From Rhizophagus clarus (lineage: Eukaryota; Glomeromycota; Glomeromycetes; Glomerales; Glomeraceae), in assembly GCA_015698045.1 (NCBI GenBank), contig BLAL01000030.1:1426001-1490000 (forward strand): a stretch of DNA of 64,000 nucleotides, in the 5' to 3' direction. The notes beneath the pieces were generated by a model. It was not told the DNA's origin. It ran no database searches and saw only the letters and a list, made by a program, of their open reading frames with translations. The position numbers were made by a program, and so were the translations under genes. Within the stretch, counting starts at the first letter, position 1, and each line of letters begins with the position of its first letter. This document shows, one piece after another, positions 33,493 through 45,048 of this stretch.

Positions 33493-34978
33493 TTCTTTAG
33501 TGGATCTAATTGTCTATTAAGATAACTAGATACAAAAGAATATTTTTCTTTTAAATTTTTTCAACAGACTTCAAAAATTGCAGAAACCAAAGTATTTTTG
33601 CATTGAAAAAAATCTTTTCAAAATTCATTAAATACTTTTGTAGTAAGTTTACTACGTAAATTTTTTTTAAGGTTTAAATCAATATGAAATAAACACAAAC
33701 AATGAGCAGAACTAGGATATATAAGTGATATTGTGTTACTTAATGCAGGATCAGAATCTGTGAATACTACTTGTAGTATCAAATTTTCAGTAGACTTATT
33801 AATCATTTCTAATGCCTATACAAAACTTCCTTCAGTTTCATCTTCAAGAAATGCTGTTGCTACTAAACGAGTTTGATTACAATTGTCTATTACTGCAAAA
33901 AAACAAGCAACCATGTTGTATTTATTAGTTTAAGAAGTTGTGTCAAAAAATATAACATCATAATATCTAATCCATAAATGCTGTTGTTCTGGTGAATCCA
34001 GACTAATCCACATAAATGGTGTTCTGGTCCATCAAATTTAGTTTTAATAAACTATCGTGGATCATCAGCTTTTTGAATATACAAATGTTGAAGCATATCA
34101 GATGCATCATACTCTTACCGAATTGTCATATTTTTTTTGCAACTTGAATAACATTATACAAATTTTTTTAATTAAAATTTTTTCCTGAAAATTTTCCATG
34201 CAAAAGATTTCTAATATTTCGTGCACCTGTTATGTCATAAGATACACAAAAATTAATAAATTCAATTACATTTTTGTTTAATTTACAGTGTTGAGCTATG
34301 GTAATTAATGATAATGACATCATTTGATGATTATGTTCGTTAATAACAGTTGTAAATGATATATTTGAATGAGATTTTGGAAGATTTCAATTAACATGCC
34401 ATTGGCAATTAGTGCATATAGACTTTTTATTACGTTGATTTTCTGGATTAATCATTTTTTTTGCCTGATAATTTTCAGCACAACAACATTCCCAAGTTAT
34501 TTTTCTTATTATTTCAGTTTTATTTTCAATAAATGATTCTTCTTGTTTTCGCCTGATACTAAATCCTTTATTAGTAAATATTCTGTTAAAAAATTTTCTG
34601 CATCTGACCAAGTTTGGAATGATTGTCCCATATATAATTTTAGTTCCATTTCTTCATCTGGTTCATCAATAAGCGTTTTCTAAAAATAAAATAATAACTG
34701 TTAAAAATGTAAGAAATATACCAGATATGTTTAAATTTAGAGTAATTAAACACAGAAAATTTTTAACTTAGAAAATAGAAAGGTAAGAGAAAAACTTGCT
34801 AACGAAATATTTACCTCATTTATTTGTTTTATTTCTAAGTCTATATTTTTTTCTGGTTCATTTTTCTTCTCACAAGTCAAAATATTTAAAGGACCATCTG
34901 AAATAAGATTTATATATTCTTCTCTATTATTATCAGGTGAACTTGATCTCATTCTTTTACTGTATTTACAGTGCGTTA
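33493..34978 (-). pseudogene. MULE transposase, N-terminal part
   Basis: Exon 1 begins near MRSSSPDNNREEYINLISDG (about 34952) and ends at a GAG/GTAAAT donor near 34815; exon 2 starts near 34682 (KTLIDEPDEEMELKLYMGQS). Then come FQTWSDAENF, a frame shift, and GFSIRRKQEESFIENK..TWECC, a FAR1-type DNA-binding segment. The catalytic domain follows: LWIRYYDVIFFDTTS, NKYNMVACFFAVIDN, ATAFLEDETEGSFV, VVFTDSDPALSNTI, HCLCLFHIDLNLKKNL, typical of MULE (first Asp in FFDTTS, second in TDSDPAL). Several stops are present (after TTS, after SFV, after FNEF). Confidence 0.85.
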
Positions 34979-35916
34979 AGAAAATAATTGTGCAAATAAA
35001 AACCTCAATATCTTCACAATTAAAAACGTTAGGCAACTGAAATTTTATTTATAAAAAGTTCATAATATACTTTATTAAATATTAAAATTTTAATATTTAG
35101 TTTTATAGATATTGTTTTCTTAAAACTAGTATGAACATATTTTTTAAAATGTTTAAAAATTATTATCTCTATTTTTGAATCTAAAAATCATTATACACAT
35201 TAAATTTCTTAACATCAGTAGTTGTAATTGAGCAAAAATTGTATGCATTATAAAAAAACATTTCTTTATAACATATTTAAAACAATTTTGATGCAATTTG
35301 AATCATTGATTATTGAGAAAATAAATGTAAATGATAATATAAAATTGAAATTATTTTTTGTACCAATTTAATTTAGTTTTCTTCGTAATTAATGATTTAA
35401 ATCACACGAAATTAACTTATTTTTGTTAGGAAACCAATTTTATAAAAGAAAAAAATTTGGGTTTAATTTGGACTTTAGTTAACGAGAAATTAAGCATATA
35501 ATGTACGCATATGATAATTTGCCAATCCCAACCTATTCAAATTGAAATTTATCAGATCATTAATTTTCTTAGATTCATAATATTTTAAAGAATTTTTTTT
35601 TCTTATATCATTTATAAGGATCTATTGTATGCTAATATTTATTATTTTTATGTATTTTTTAGTTCAACCAGTATCATTTAACCAATAGTGTTAATTAATT
35701 AAAATTTAGGCATTTAATTAATGTTAATTAACTTTTTTTTATCTATTAAGAGGAAATTAACAAATGTACAATGAAATTTTTTTTAAAAATATATTAAATA
35801 GAAGGTAAATAACATGTATTACATTATTTATTTTATAAATAAATGCATTATTCCACTATTTTTTTATTTAATCAATTTTATATTACATCGCGCAACTATT
35901 TTCTTAACACACTGTA
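34977..35916. mobile_element. Tc1/mariner-type non-autonomous element
   Basis: The element is 34979-35914, flanked by TA (34977-34978, 35915-35916). TIRs: CAGTGCGTTAAGAAAATAAT at the left and, inverted, CAGTGTGTTAAGAAAATAGT at the right, continuing with TGYGC. The interior is AT-rich with no transposase. It sits directly upstream of the MULE first exon. Confidence 0.85.
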
Positions 35917-36671
35917 TTATTAGACATCTTATTATTATTCATTATCAAAATAAAACATGTAAAACAGTTAACTTTTTTGTATAATAAAATACAAAGAACA
36001 AAAAAAACACAAAAATTGCATATAATATAAATAATCATATGATTAATTATATATAAAAATTAACCAATAAACAATTAAATAATATATTACGGGGGAAGGG
36101 AGGAAATTTTCTTCCAGTTAAATTTAGTAATTCCCTATTTTATATAAATATTAAATAAAAAATATATAAACATATATTATTCTTAAAAGTTAAAACTTAT
36201 CTAGTTTTTCTTTGATTTGCAAATCATTCTAATGCTGAAAATATCCTCTCACATCCAGCATTGTAAGGAATTATTGCTAATACTTTTAATGCTATTTTTG
36301 TATATAATTTTCATTACTATAGATTAAAAATGTTATCTGTAACTGTAATTATAAGATACAATGTTATAAATAATAAGTTACAACCTAGCTTTTTCAGAAT
36401 GCAAAAGTTGTAATACCATATTAGGGAGCTTACACATATTACGTAATTATCAAAGGGGGGAAGGAGATAGTTAAAATCTTATGTTACACTTATATTAATT
36501 ATATAATTTATAAATACTATAATCTAATTGGTTATTAAATTTAATAGGGGGGAGAGGGGGTAAGGGTTTATAACAAAATAGATATTACGTGATATGTGTA
36601 ACTCCCCTAATTGTATTATAATGTCATAATTATGCTATAATTATGATTAGCTTATTTTATATGAAATCATT
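35917..36671. other. AT-rich spacer with candidate right MULE end
   Basis: Contains the inverted partner (36087-36122) of the repeat at 26839. No gene recognised. Confidence 0.4.
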
Positions 36672-37030
36672 AATAAATTTACAGTTTTTTTTATTAATAA
36701 ATTACAGATTTTTTTTTATTAATAAAATCATGGTTCTTTTTTTATTAACAAATTATTCTATTAATAAAATTGTAGCTTTTTTTATTAATAAAATTGCAAC
36801 TTTTTTTTATTAACAAAAATTGCAGCTTTTTTTATTAACAAAAATCACAGTTTTTTTATTAATAAATCCAATAAATTGTAACTTTTTTATTAATAAAATT
36901 ATTCAAAATTATAGCTTTTTATTAATAAAATCACAGTTTTCTTTATCAATAAAATTGTGGCTTTTTTTATTAATAAAATCACAGCTTTTTTTATTAATAA
37001 AATCACGGCTTTTTTTATTAATAAAATTGT
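36672..37030. repeat. Short tandem array, about 31 bp
   Basis: About eleven units of the type CTTTTTTTATTAATAAAATCACAG or ..AAAATTGCAG, period about 25-33. The repeated TTATTAATAA core is palindromic. Confidence 0.85.
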
Positions 37031-37598
37031 ATCAGGAAGTTTAAATAGGTGTATAAAGTGTTGATAAATGCTATGTGTTGCTCAACACCAAAAACATGTA
37101 AGATAACAAATCTTATGTAAACTAACGTGTTTAAAAATCATATAGTTCAACATGTAAAACAATGCTTACAGTTAAAAAACGCATATATTTTAGTTAAAAA
37201 ATATATACATTTAGTTGAAAAACATGTCAAAAACTATAAAATAGTGTTAATTAACACATTTATTAATATTTAAATACAACAATATATTGTTTATTATTAT
37301 TATATATTATATTACTAATTATAATATTAACTAATCTGTTACATCTAATCTAATGAACTTTAATATCAAAATCCAAAATCTTGATATCTGCAAAAAAATA
37401 AAGAAATATTGGCCAATGTCTGTTAGGAATAAAAACAAAAATGAAGGTTCACATGACAAAAAAAACTTGCCACTTACAATTTTTAATATTCGAAACTTTC
37501 TGTCATGTAAAATTAAAGAAAACTGTTCGTCTAAAAAAAGTAAAACAAAACATTAGTTAGCAAATATCTTTTAAAATAACTCATTTTTTAAAAAAAAT
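37031..37598. other. AT-rich spacer
   Basis: A 67-codon plus-strand frame at 37353-37556 is Lys/Asn-rich without similarity. Nothing else recognised. Confidence 0.3.
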
Positions 37599-38380
37599 AG
37601 ATTTTCACCCAAAGTTAAGAAGCCCTAAAAAACCTATAAAAATAAATAACATTAATGATAAGTTTGTTATAAGACCTGCTATTTCCAAATTTCATCAATA
37701 CCCTATTCTGCTATTCTCTTCAAAACCTATAAGAAAAAAAATAAGATATTATATACATTTCTAATAAAAAATAAAAATAAATACTTCAAAAATTTAAACT
37801 TACTATCAAAAGTTCATCAAAGCTGAAACCTCACTGCAAAAATAACAAGAAACGTTAGCAAACATTTCTAGTTAAGAAATACAATAAAAATAAAGTTTCT
37901 CAAGTTGAGAAACTTACAATTCTGATGTTTCCAATATTCTAAAATCTGAAGTCTACAAAAGTAAGTAAATCATAAAACTGTTAGCGAATGTTTCTAATTA
38001 AAAAAAAAATAAAAAAAATAAGTTTCACAATATTAAACTTACTATATTCTAGTATTTCTAATAATCTGATAGTGAAATTTAAAAAAAAAGATTTAAAGAA
38101 ATGGTAGTAAATATTTCTAATTAAATAAAATTAAAAAATAAGTTTCTCATTGCAAAACTTACTATATTCTGATATTTCTGATACTTCTGATGCTGAAATC
38201 TAAAAAAAATAAAGTTAAGTTCCAATCAAAAAAAATTAAAAAAAAATTAAATTTCGCAAAATTTACTACATTTTGGTGGTTCCAAAGTCTAACACACTAA
38301 AACATCATTAATATTTCTGATCAAATAAATTATAAAAAAGGTAGGTTTCACAATTCACAACTTTGCGAAACTTATCTTTT
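37599..38380 (-). repeat. Micro-exon-like array 3
   Basis: Read on the minus strand, exon-like pieces of about 23-37 nt (ATTTCAGCATCAGAAGTATC..., ACTTCAGATTTTAGAATATT..., TGAGGTTTCAGCTTTGATGA...) alternate with intron-like pieces of about 80-100 nt. These start GTAAGTTT and end TTTTTGTAG, TTTTTGCAG or TTCTTATAG, with GCTAAC or ACTACC before the end. At least five units. The exon starts resemble those of array 1 (ATTTCAGAATTCGATCAG). Confidence 0.65.
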
Positions 38381-39880
38381 AGTTATATATTTAAATACTT
38401 CATCATATATACACATAGCATTGACAAATAAAAGAATATACAGAATTACTTAACTTTTAGTTTTAGTATTTGAACATATCAAAATTAAAACTAGGCCAGA
38501 CATTTTGTGAAATACAGTAATACTAGTAGACATATGTGATAATAACAAAGTAATAGTAAGTACGAGCAAACAAACAGCAAGTATAAGCAATAAAGTATCA
38601 GGATCTAAAGAATTTTAAAATTACTTTTTAATGAAGCATTTATTAACATTTTATTTATTTCTTTTTTAACGACCAAAGGGTATGTAAAAACTCATTTAGA
38701 TGGTCAGAAAGTATTTGTTTAAATGACCAAAGGAATTTTGAGTCTTTAAGCACATAATTTTTGTGAGAAATTGGCTATTTTTCTCAATTTATACTCTTTA
38801 GTTTGTTTAGGTTCTAATTCAACTGTTAAATTATTCTCATTTTTAGGACATGATCTGTATATATTTTTTTGTTGATTCTTGAATCCAACTGAAAACCTCT
38901 TACCAAAATCAATATTTTAGATTTGTTTAAATATTTAATTCAATACATTTAGATCTGTCTGAAGAAAAAAAATAAAGGAACAAATTGCCAACAAGCGTTT
39001 TGTTAAATGAAGTTACTTTGAAAATTAACCTTTTACCAAATTTTATACGCATAGATATCTTAAGAAAATAAACCACTGTGTAAAGAGTGCTGGAATTCCA
39101 GTTATGACATTAGATCTTTTTAAATTTTTTTGTTGCAATTTTGATATTTTTTTACTCAACATTTTATTACTTTTTTGTAAGAATAATATAGTGTAAAATA
39201 AACACGCTATATCTAAACTGCTTAAAAGAAGAAAAAAGGAAGAAAGGAAGGTAAGAGCTATATGAACTTGCTCTTGTTTACTAGTATGATATTAATATAG
39301 CAAAACCTGAACTTTATAGTTATTTACAATTATATTATACAAAAGAATACAATATAATACTAATTGGTTTAATCAATCAAATAGTACATATGATTGTGTT
39401 AAGGTTTGATAAAGAAAATTATTTTTTATTGAATAAATATATATTTTAAATATCATTAAAATAAAAAATTTTAAAAAAAACAATCAGAAAGTTTATAATA
39501 AAAAAATTGAGAAAACAATCAGAAAGTTTAAAATAAAAAAATTAAAATTGTAAAAAGCTTTAAAGAAAACAATCAGAAAGTTTAAAAAAGTAAAATTGGT
39601 TAATAAAAGTTAAATCATAAAATAATCATTAATCTGCAATTCCAAAAATCTTTAAAAAAAAGTGAAATTTTGTAATTTTACGAATTACTACAGATCTTTT
39701 TAGTAAGATATATGGTCTTTAGCAAAATTGTAGAATTCTATTGTTCTTTTAAAAAAAATCTGCAAAATCAAAAATTTTGCAGAACTGTACAAAAAAATGA
39801 TAAAAAAAAATACCAATTTGCCAATTTGCCAATTTTACGGATCTGTGCAGATCTGTGGACCAAAAAATTTCCTAATATTA
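38381..39880. other. AT-rich spacer with a short threefold repeat
   Basis: Three copies of AACAATCAGAAAGTTTA in 39475-39600; otherwise no gene or structure recognised. Confidence 0.4.
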
Positions 39881-40195
39881 TTTCTTTTATTATTTTTATT
39901 TCCTTTAATTTACTTTTATTATTTTTTATTCTTTTCTTATTTTTTTTTAATTTCTTTTTATTCTTTTTAATTTTCCTTTATTTTTTTTAATTTATTTTCT
40001 TTATTTTTATTTTCTTTTTGTTTTTTTTTAATTTTTTTTTGTCATTTTTTATTTTCTTTTTATTTTCTTTAATTATTTTTTTTTTTGTTTTTTTTTTGTT
40101 ATTTTTATTTTCTTTTGCTTTCTTTGATTATTTTTTATTATTTTTATTTTCTCTTGTTTTTCCTTTATTAGTTTTATTAATTTTTAATAATAATT
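39881..40195. repeat. T-rich polypyrimidine-like tract
   Basis: About 300 bases of TTTTTATTTTCTTT-type sequence, nearly free of G on this strand. Its long hydrophobic frames (Phe/Leu runs) are translation artefacts. It mirrors the purine tracts at 55.3-56.2 and 58.6-59.5 kb. Confidence 0.8.
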
Positions 40196-40488
40196 TAGTA
40201 AACTTGTCAAAATCCTTTAATTTTACTAATTTGCCTCTTATAAAAAGTGAAATTTTTTTTACAAATTTCTGTTACATAATATAAGATTTATATATATATA
40301 TATATTTTTTTTTTATCTATCATAATTGTATTGTTAATATGCTAAATATTAATCATTATAAAATAAAATAAAAAAAAAAATAAATACTTTATAAACTACA
40401 AATTTTTTTTTTATAATTTCAAATGATTATAAATAATTAATTTTAAGTTTATCTTTTAAATTAAAATAATATAAATAGATAGTATAAT

Positions 40489-40674
40489 CTATAGATGCCA
40501 CTCAAATCCAAAATAATTTGGGATTATAGCAGCCCAAATGTATAAATCCAAATTAATTTATAAATTATATATATAAATTCTGTAATTTGTACATTTGGAA
40601 TTTAGGAATTATGGCAGCCAAAATGTACGAACTAATTTGGAATTTACTTAAAGTAATTTGGGTGGCATCTATAG
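40489..40674. mobile_element. MITE, CTATAGATGCCAC ends, copy 1
   Basis: 186 bases with inverted ends CTATAGATGCCAC and GTGGCATCTATAG, and an inner inverted pair (TTTGGGATTATAGCAGCC and GGAATTATGGCAGCC). A second copy is at 54776-54951. The flanks are TATAAT and TATAAC; the target duplication is ambiguous. Confidence 0.85.
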
Positions 40675-40693
40675 TATAACTCTCTTGCAAATT

Positions 40694-42998
40694 TTAATCA
40701 TCATCATTATCATCATCATCTTTTTCCTCATATTCTTGAATTTTACCAGATTTAATAGCTTCTTCAATAGGATTAACAACATCCATTACACCAGTTTTTT
40801 TAAGACGTTCAAATAATACAAATAATCTTTCAGCTTCCCTTTCTTTTTCTTCATCAGTCATATTTGATAAAGAAGGTGGTTCATTCTCACAATATTGTCC
40901 TGTTATAGGATTAATTGGTTTATCCGAATGTGAAGTATTTGAAGACGAAGGTGATATCATTATATTTTTACTTAATAAGAATCCTGCTGCATTTCCGTAA
41001 CCCACATGATGAACAAATAAATTTGCTACGAAGCATTAGAAAAGGAAATTAGTTGCAAGAATTTAAAAGTTAAACACTAATTTAAAACGGACTTACCATC
41101 TTTATCACACAAAATAAATAATAGTTCACTAATACTATCTTTTAAATTTGGCAACATAACAGAAACCATAATTCTAATTAACTTAGCTGAAAAACTATCA
41201 CCTTTTTCCAAAGGTTTACTTCGATCTCTATAAAAGGAAGAAATGTTTTTTTATTAACAAACTCTTTAAATGATTCTTTTTAATATATTTACTTACATGT
41301 TATCGGGTAATAATTCTTTTTTTATTAAAATTTTTGCATAATCGTCATCATCAGCTAATTTTACGAGTAAAACAACTAAAGGAGTGATAATTTCATCAAA
41401 ATCTAAATCATTGTTACTGGCACTTCGAGCCATTGCATTTTCTTTATCAGGATCATTTTTTACGGCTAAATAAATCATTGATTTAAACATATCAATTAGA
41501 TCAAAGCAAACTCTATATTGTTCTTTTTTGCTAGATGATGGGGGAAACCATAATGATTTATATGGCTCGATTGGAAAATTCAATAACACATGTATCGCGT
41601 GTGAATGTGGTGGTGAAAGTGGCAATTGTGTTGATTTTGGTATTTCTAGTAGTATTTTTAATATGGGTGAAAGTAAACTGTCAAAAAGAAATTTTTCCTT
41701 AGTAGTAAGTAATATTAATTAATTAATTAATTAAAATAAATATTATTTACCAAAATTATTACTTACATTTCAAATTTATTGCCATTACCATTATTAGGTC
41801 CTTGTACTAAGTTATCTCGTTCGATTTTAGGATCATTCATCATTAAATTAAATAGTAGCTTTAATTGCTCATTTAATACCATAACTCTAGTTATAGGTAA
41901 CGAATTTATATCTTCTTTTGAAAAGCTATTTTGCAATGATAGTTGTTCAAGATGTTTACTAATATTCTATAAATTATTCAAGAATTAGTTAGGATACAAG
42001 AAAAAAGAAAAAAAAAAAGATAATTAAACTCACATTATATAAAATATCAATTATTCCTAGATTATCAATTAAGGGTTGTACAGTTGATTGTGGTTTAACA
42101 GTCATGAGAAATAAAATTCTTGATAACAAAAATTGCGTCTTAATAGAAATTCCATCATCCTACCACAAGAAGAAGTTAGTTATTCCTGTTATATTAAATA
42201 CATTAACACAACATATTTCAAACACCTTTCATTACCTTGAGAAATTGACATATACTTGGAACACATTTATACTTGTCAAACAAATCACGTGTACTCTCAT
42301 TAAGTAATAACATATTCGCTATACAAGTCAATGACTCTTGAATTACCGGAGTATCAGATTTTGGTTCAGATGATTGTTGAAGTTTCGCATGAGTTAATAA
42401 CATTTTAAATCCCTGTATTTGATTAAAGGTTCATTCGTCAATTAAAAACACCGGAAATTATTGGCAGAAACGCCACTTTAATAAATCCCATACACTCAAG
42501 GCCCTTTTTAAAAGACCAACTTATAAGGAAAACAGAAATTTTGAACTAGCAACCGCAAAAATACCGGAGCTCCACTTAATTAACAAAGTACCTCATCAGT
42601 AAATAAGAGACTGCATCCATTTGCATCGCGTCCCAAGGTTTTTAGAGTTTGTAAAGCTAATAAACGGACTATGTTGTATGTAAAATATTTTGTTAAAAAA
42701 TTGGTAATATATTATTTCACATTTAAAATAAAACTTAAAATGTACCATTATCGTTCCATTTTCGTTGAATTCCATTTTCATCGAGATCAGTTATTAAAGA
42801 AGAGATCAGTTCTTCCTTAGTATTTAATGGAATGCTCGTCAGCTCTAAAGGAAATCATGAATATTTAAATCCAACTTTAAACAGTATATCGACGCATTGA
42901 ACACAGCACATACCAACTTGATTTGATAATAGAGACGTAAATACGGAAGAAACGACTTCAATATCTGATTTATTTTCGAGAGAAATGTAGGAACTCAT
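40694..42998 (-). CDS. RIC8: Ric8/synembryn, G-alpha chaperone and exchange factor
   Basis: Cytosolic factor that folds and activates G-protein alpha subunits. Minus-strand exons: 42998-42914, 42844-42746, 42668-42592, 42412-42236, 42159-42034, 41966-41767, 41697-41297, 41227-41097, 41025-40694; about 542 residues. Armadillo-like helices throughout: RLLALQTLKTLGRDANGCSL, HVLLNFPIEPYKSLWFPP, SAKLIRIMVSVMLPNLKDSI. Family signature in the last exon: VHHVGYGNAAGFLLSKN, KPINPITGQY, NMTDEEKEREAERLFVLFER, VMDVVNPI; the protein ends in an acidic tail. Junction 6/7 does not fit: the donor at 41767 leaves phase 2, while exon 7 is open from the acceptor in phase 0, one base off. This may be a sequence error, an unusual splice site or a real lesion. 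Confidence 0.9.
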
Positions 42999-43101
42999 CT
43001 TTTTTGCTAATTGGGATTAAAAGTTACGTGACGTCTTTCGTGGATTAATTTTTTTATATTAGAGCTAGATCATGATCGATTGTGACACAAATAATTTTAT
43101 A

Positions 43102-43444
43102 CTTTTAGTAGGACCCCGAAATAATATATGTAGGGCCAGTAGGGGTAAGATAGCCATAGAAATATTAGTACAATTTTAGCAATATATTACATCTTTAAAT
43201 GCAAGATAATAGAAGAATTGATGAATTAAGAAAAGCCTTTTATTATTGTGTAGTTAACAGCATAAAAAATTTAATGGAAATTTTAGCACTGTGTATATTT
43301 ATTCAATTCCAGAGGTCAGATTTAGTTCTTCAGTTTTCTGATGTGAGCTAATTATGCGTACCGACCTTATAGAATACAGCACTTAGTAAAAAATTCCAAA
43401 AGTCATCTGACCCCTATATATATATTTCGGGGACCTCTTTTAGT
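43102..43444. mobile_element. MITE, AGGACCCC ends, 8-bp target duplication
   Basis: The element is 43110-43436. Ends AGGACCCCGAAATAATATAT and, inverted, AGGTCCCCGAAATATATATA; the octamer CTTTTAGT is duplicated at 43102-43109 and 43437-43444. Same family as 21453-22987 and 56944-58180 (shared CTGACCCCTATATATATATTT near the right end and a GCGTACCG motif). It lies in the divergent promoter between RIC8 and the F-box gene, 24 bases before the latter's ATG after the TSD. Confidence 0.93.
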
Positions 43445-43467
43445 AAAATGAAAAAAAATCTTGAGAA

Positions 43468-45013
43468 ATGACTTTCCGGGTTGAAAAGACTGTTGTTAAA
43501 ACATTTTATTCGGACAGAGCATTTCCTTTACTTCCTAACGAGGTTACTTTAATTATTTTTTCATACTTAAGACAACAAACACGTTTAAAATTATGCAGAG
43601 TATCCAAAGCTTTTAAAACTTTAGCATATACGCCATTATTATGGAATGAAACAATTATTTATAATACAAATGGTCTTGAACTTGATAGTACATTGAAACG
43701 ATTGAAAAATGTACAGGCATTAGATGCAAGAGCTACTAAAATTTCTGATGAATTCGCTAAGAAATTGTTAGTTAGTCCAGCCAAACATGCTCTTAAAAGT
43801 AAGAAATTAAAAATTTTTTTGATTTGTTGAATTTAATCAATTTTAATCATTCCACCTTCATTTTAGTTTTAGATCTTTCGGTTACAAGTATAACAAATAT
43901 ATCATTAATATCTATTGGGTTTAATTGCACATCTCTTGAAAAACTATTTTTAGAAGGATGTAAAGAAATATCAAATATAACTTCGTTAGCAAACTTATCT
44001 TCAACATGTAATTTAACGACATTGGTATTATCACATTGTGAGTCAATAGATGATGAAACCATTTGTTCATTTCTCTCTTACAATACTACTATTTTAAAAA
44101 CACTAATTAAATTAGATATTGATGGATGTTATAAAATAACGGATGATGGAATTGATTTAATTGCTACTAAGTTGATTAAGTTGAAATATTTAGTTATTGA
44201 TGGGCAAGAAATAAATGATTGCTCAGTTATATCAGTACTACGTAATTGTAAAGAATTAGAATTATTTGCCATATCTTTTAGTGAATTTTTAACTGACATA
44301 GTATTAGAAGAAATAATTCTTAATTTACAACCAAAATTCAAATTTCTTAAATTAAGAAAAGGGACATTATTTTCTGAAGAAGGGTATTTATTAATTTTAC
44401 TACTAAGTTTTGTATTTTATAACATGCTTGCATTATTTAATTTTTCTTTCCTTTTCTTTTCTTTACTTTTAAAAAAAATAGATTTCGCAATTTTTTTGAG
44501 GCATTGAAAAGAAGAGAACATTCATTTTATTCGTTAGATTTTTCAGAATGTACAAACATAACAAATTCAAATTTATTTTATTTTTACCAACCACAACTGA
44601 AGTGGTTAAGCTTGGATTGGTGTTGGGGAATAAAAGATTCATCATTAATTTATTTGATAACGGGTTGCCCAATTATACAAGAAATAATGATGACAGGTTG
44701 TAATTATATAACATGTGAATTATTATTTGATAAGATAGAACAACTTGATTTAACTTCATTGATTACATTAAATTTTTATACTTGTAAGTTGATTGAACCT
44801 GAACTTATTATGAAGTTGGGCAAATTATATCCGAAATTATACATTATAGATTATTATGGGGAGGTTTATAAACAAGGTAAAAAATTTGGTTTTAAAGATG
44901 AAGTATATATTAAAGATGAAATTTGTGAATTAGAAGTTGGTGGTAGAGAAAAAAGATGGGGTAAATTAAATGTTGGAGATTTTAAAAGATTTTATAGATT
45001 TTATTCTATATAA
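43468..45013 (+). CDS. F-box/LRR protein
   Basis: Probable SCF ubiquitin-ligase substrate receptor. Exons 43468-43798, 43867-44383 and 44482-45013 join in phase: 459 residues. F-box at about residues 18-62: FPLLPNEVTLIIFSYLRQQT, LKLCRVSKAFKTLAYTPLLW. Leucine-rich repeats of the cysteine-containing type follow (LEKLFLEGCKEIS, LTTLVLSHCESIDDETI, LIKLDIDGCYKITDDGI, LKWLSLDWCWGIKDSSLIYL, IQEIMMTGCNYIT). The basic C-terminus is EKRWGKLNVGDFKRFYRF. F-box/LRR proteins are greatly expanded in these fungi, so the substrate cannot be inferred. The 3' end is only 35 bases from the convergent HEM4 stop. Confidence 0.9.
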
Positions 45014-45048
45014 TATATTTTATTGACAAAACTTAATTAATAAAATAT

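Noticed and set aside
39712..40284. Phe/Leu-rich frames that look like membrane proteins
   Set aside because: Composition artefact of a T-rich tract; no alternation of loops and helices and no G on the strand.
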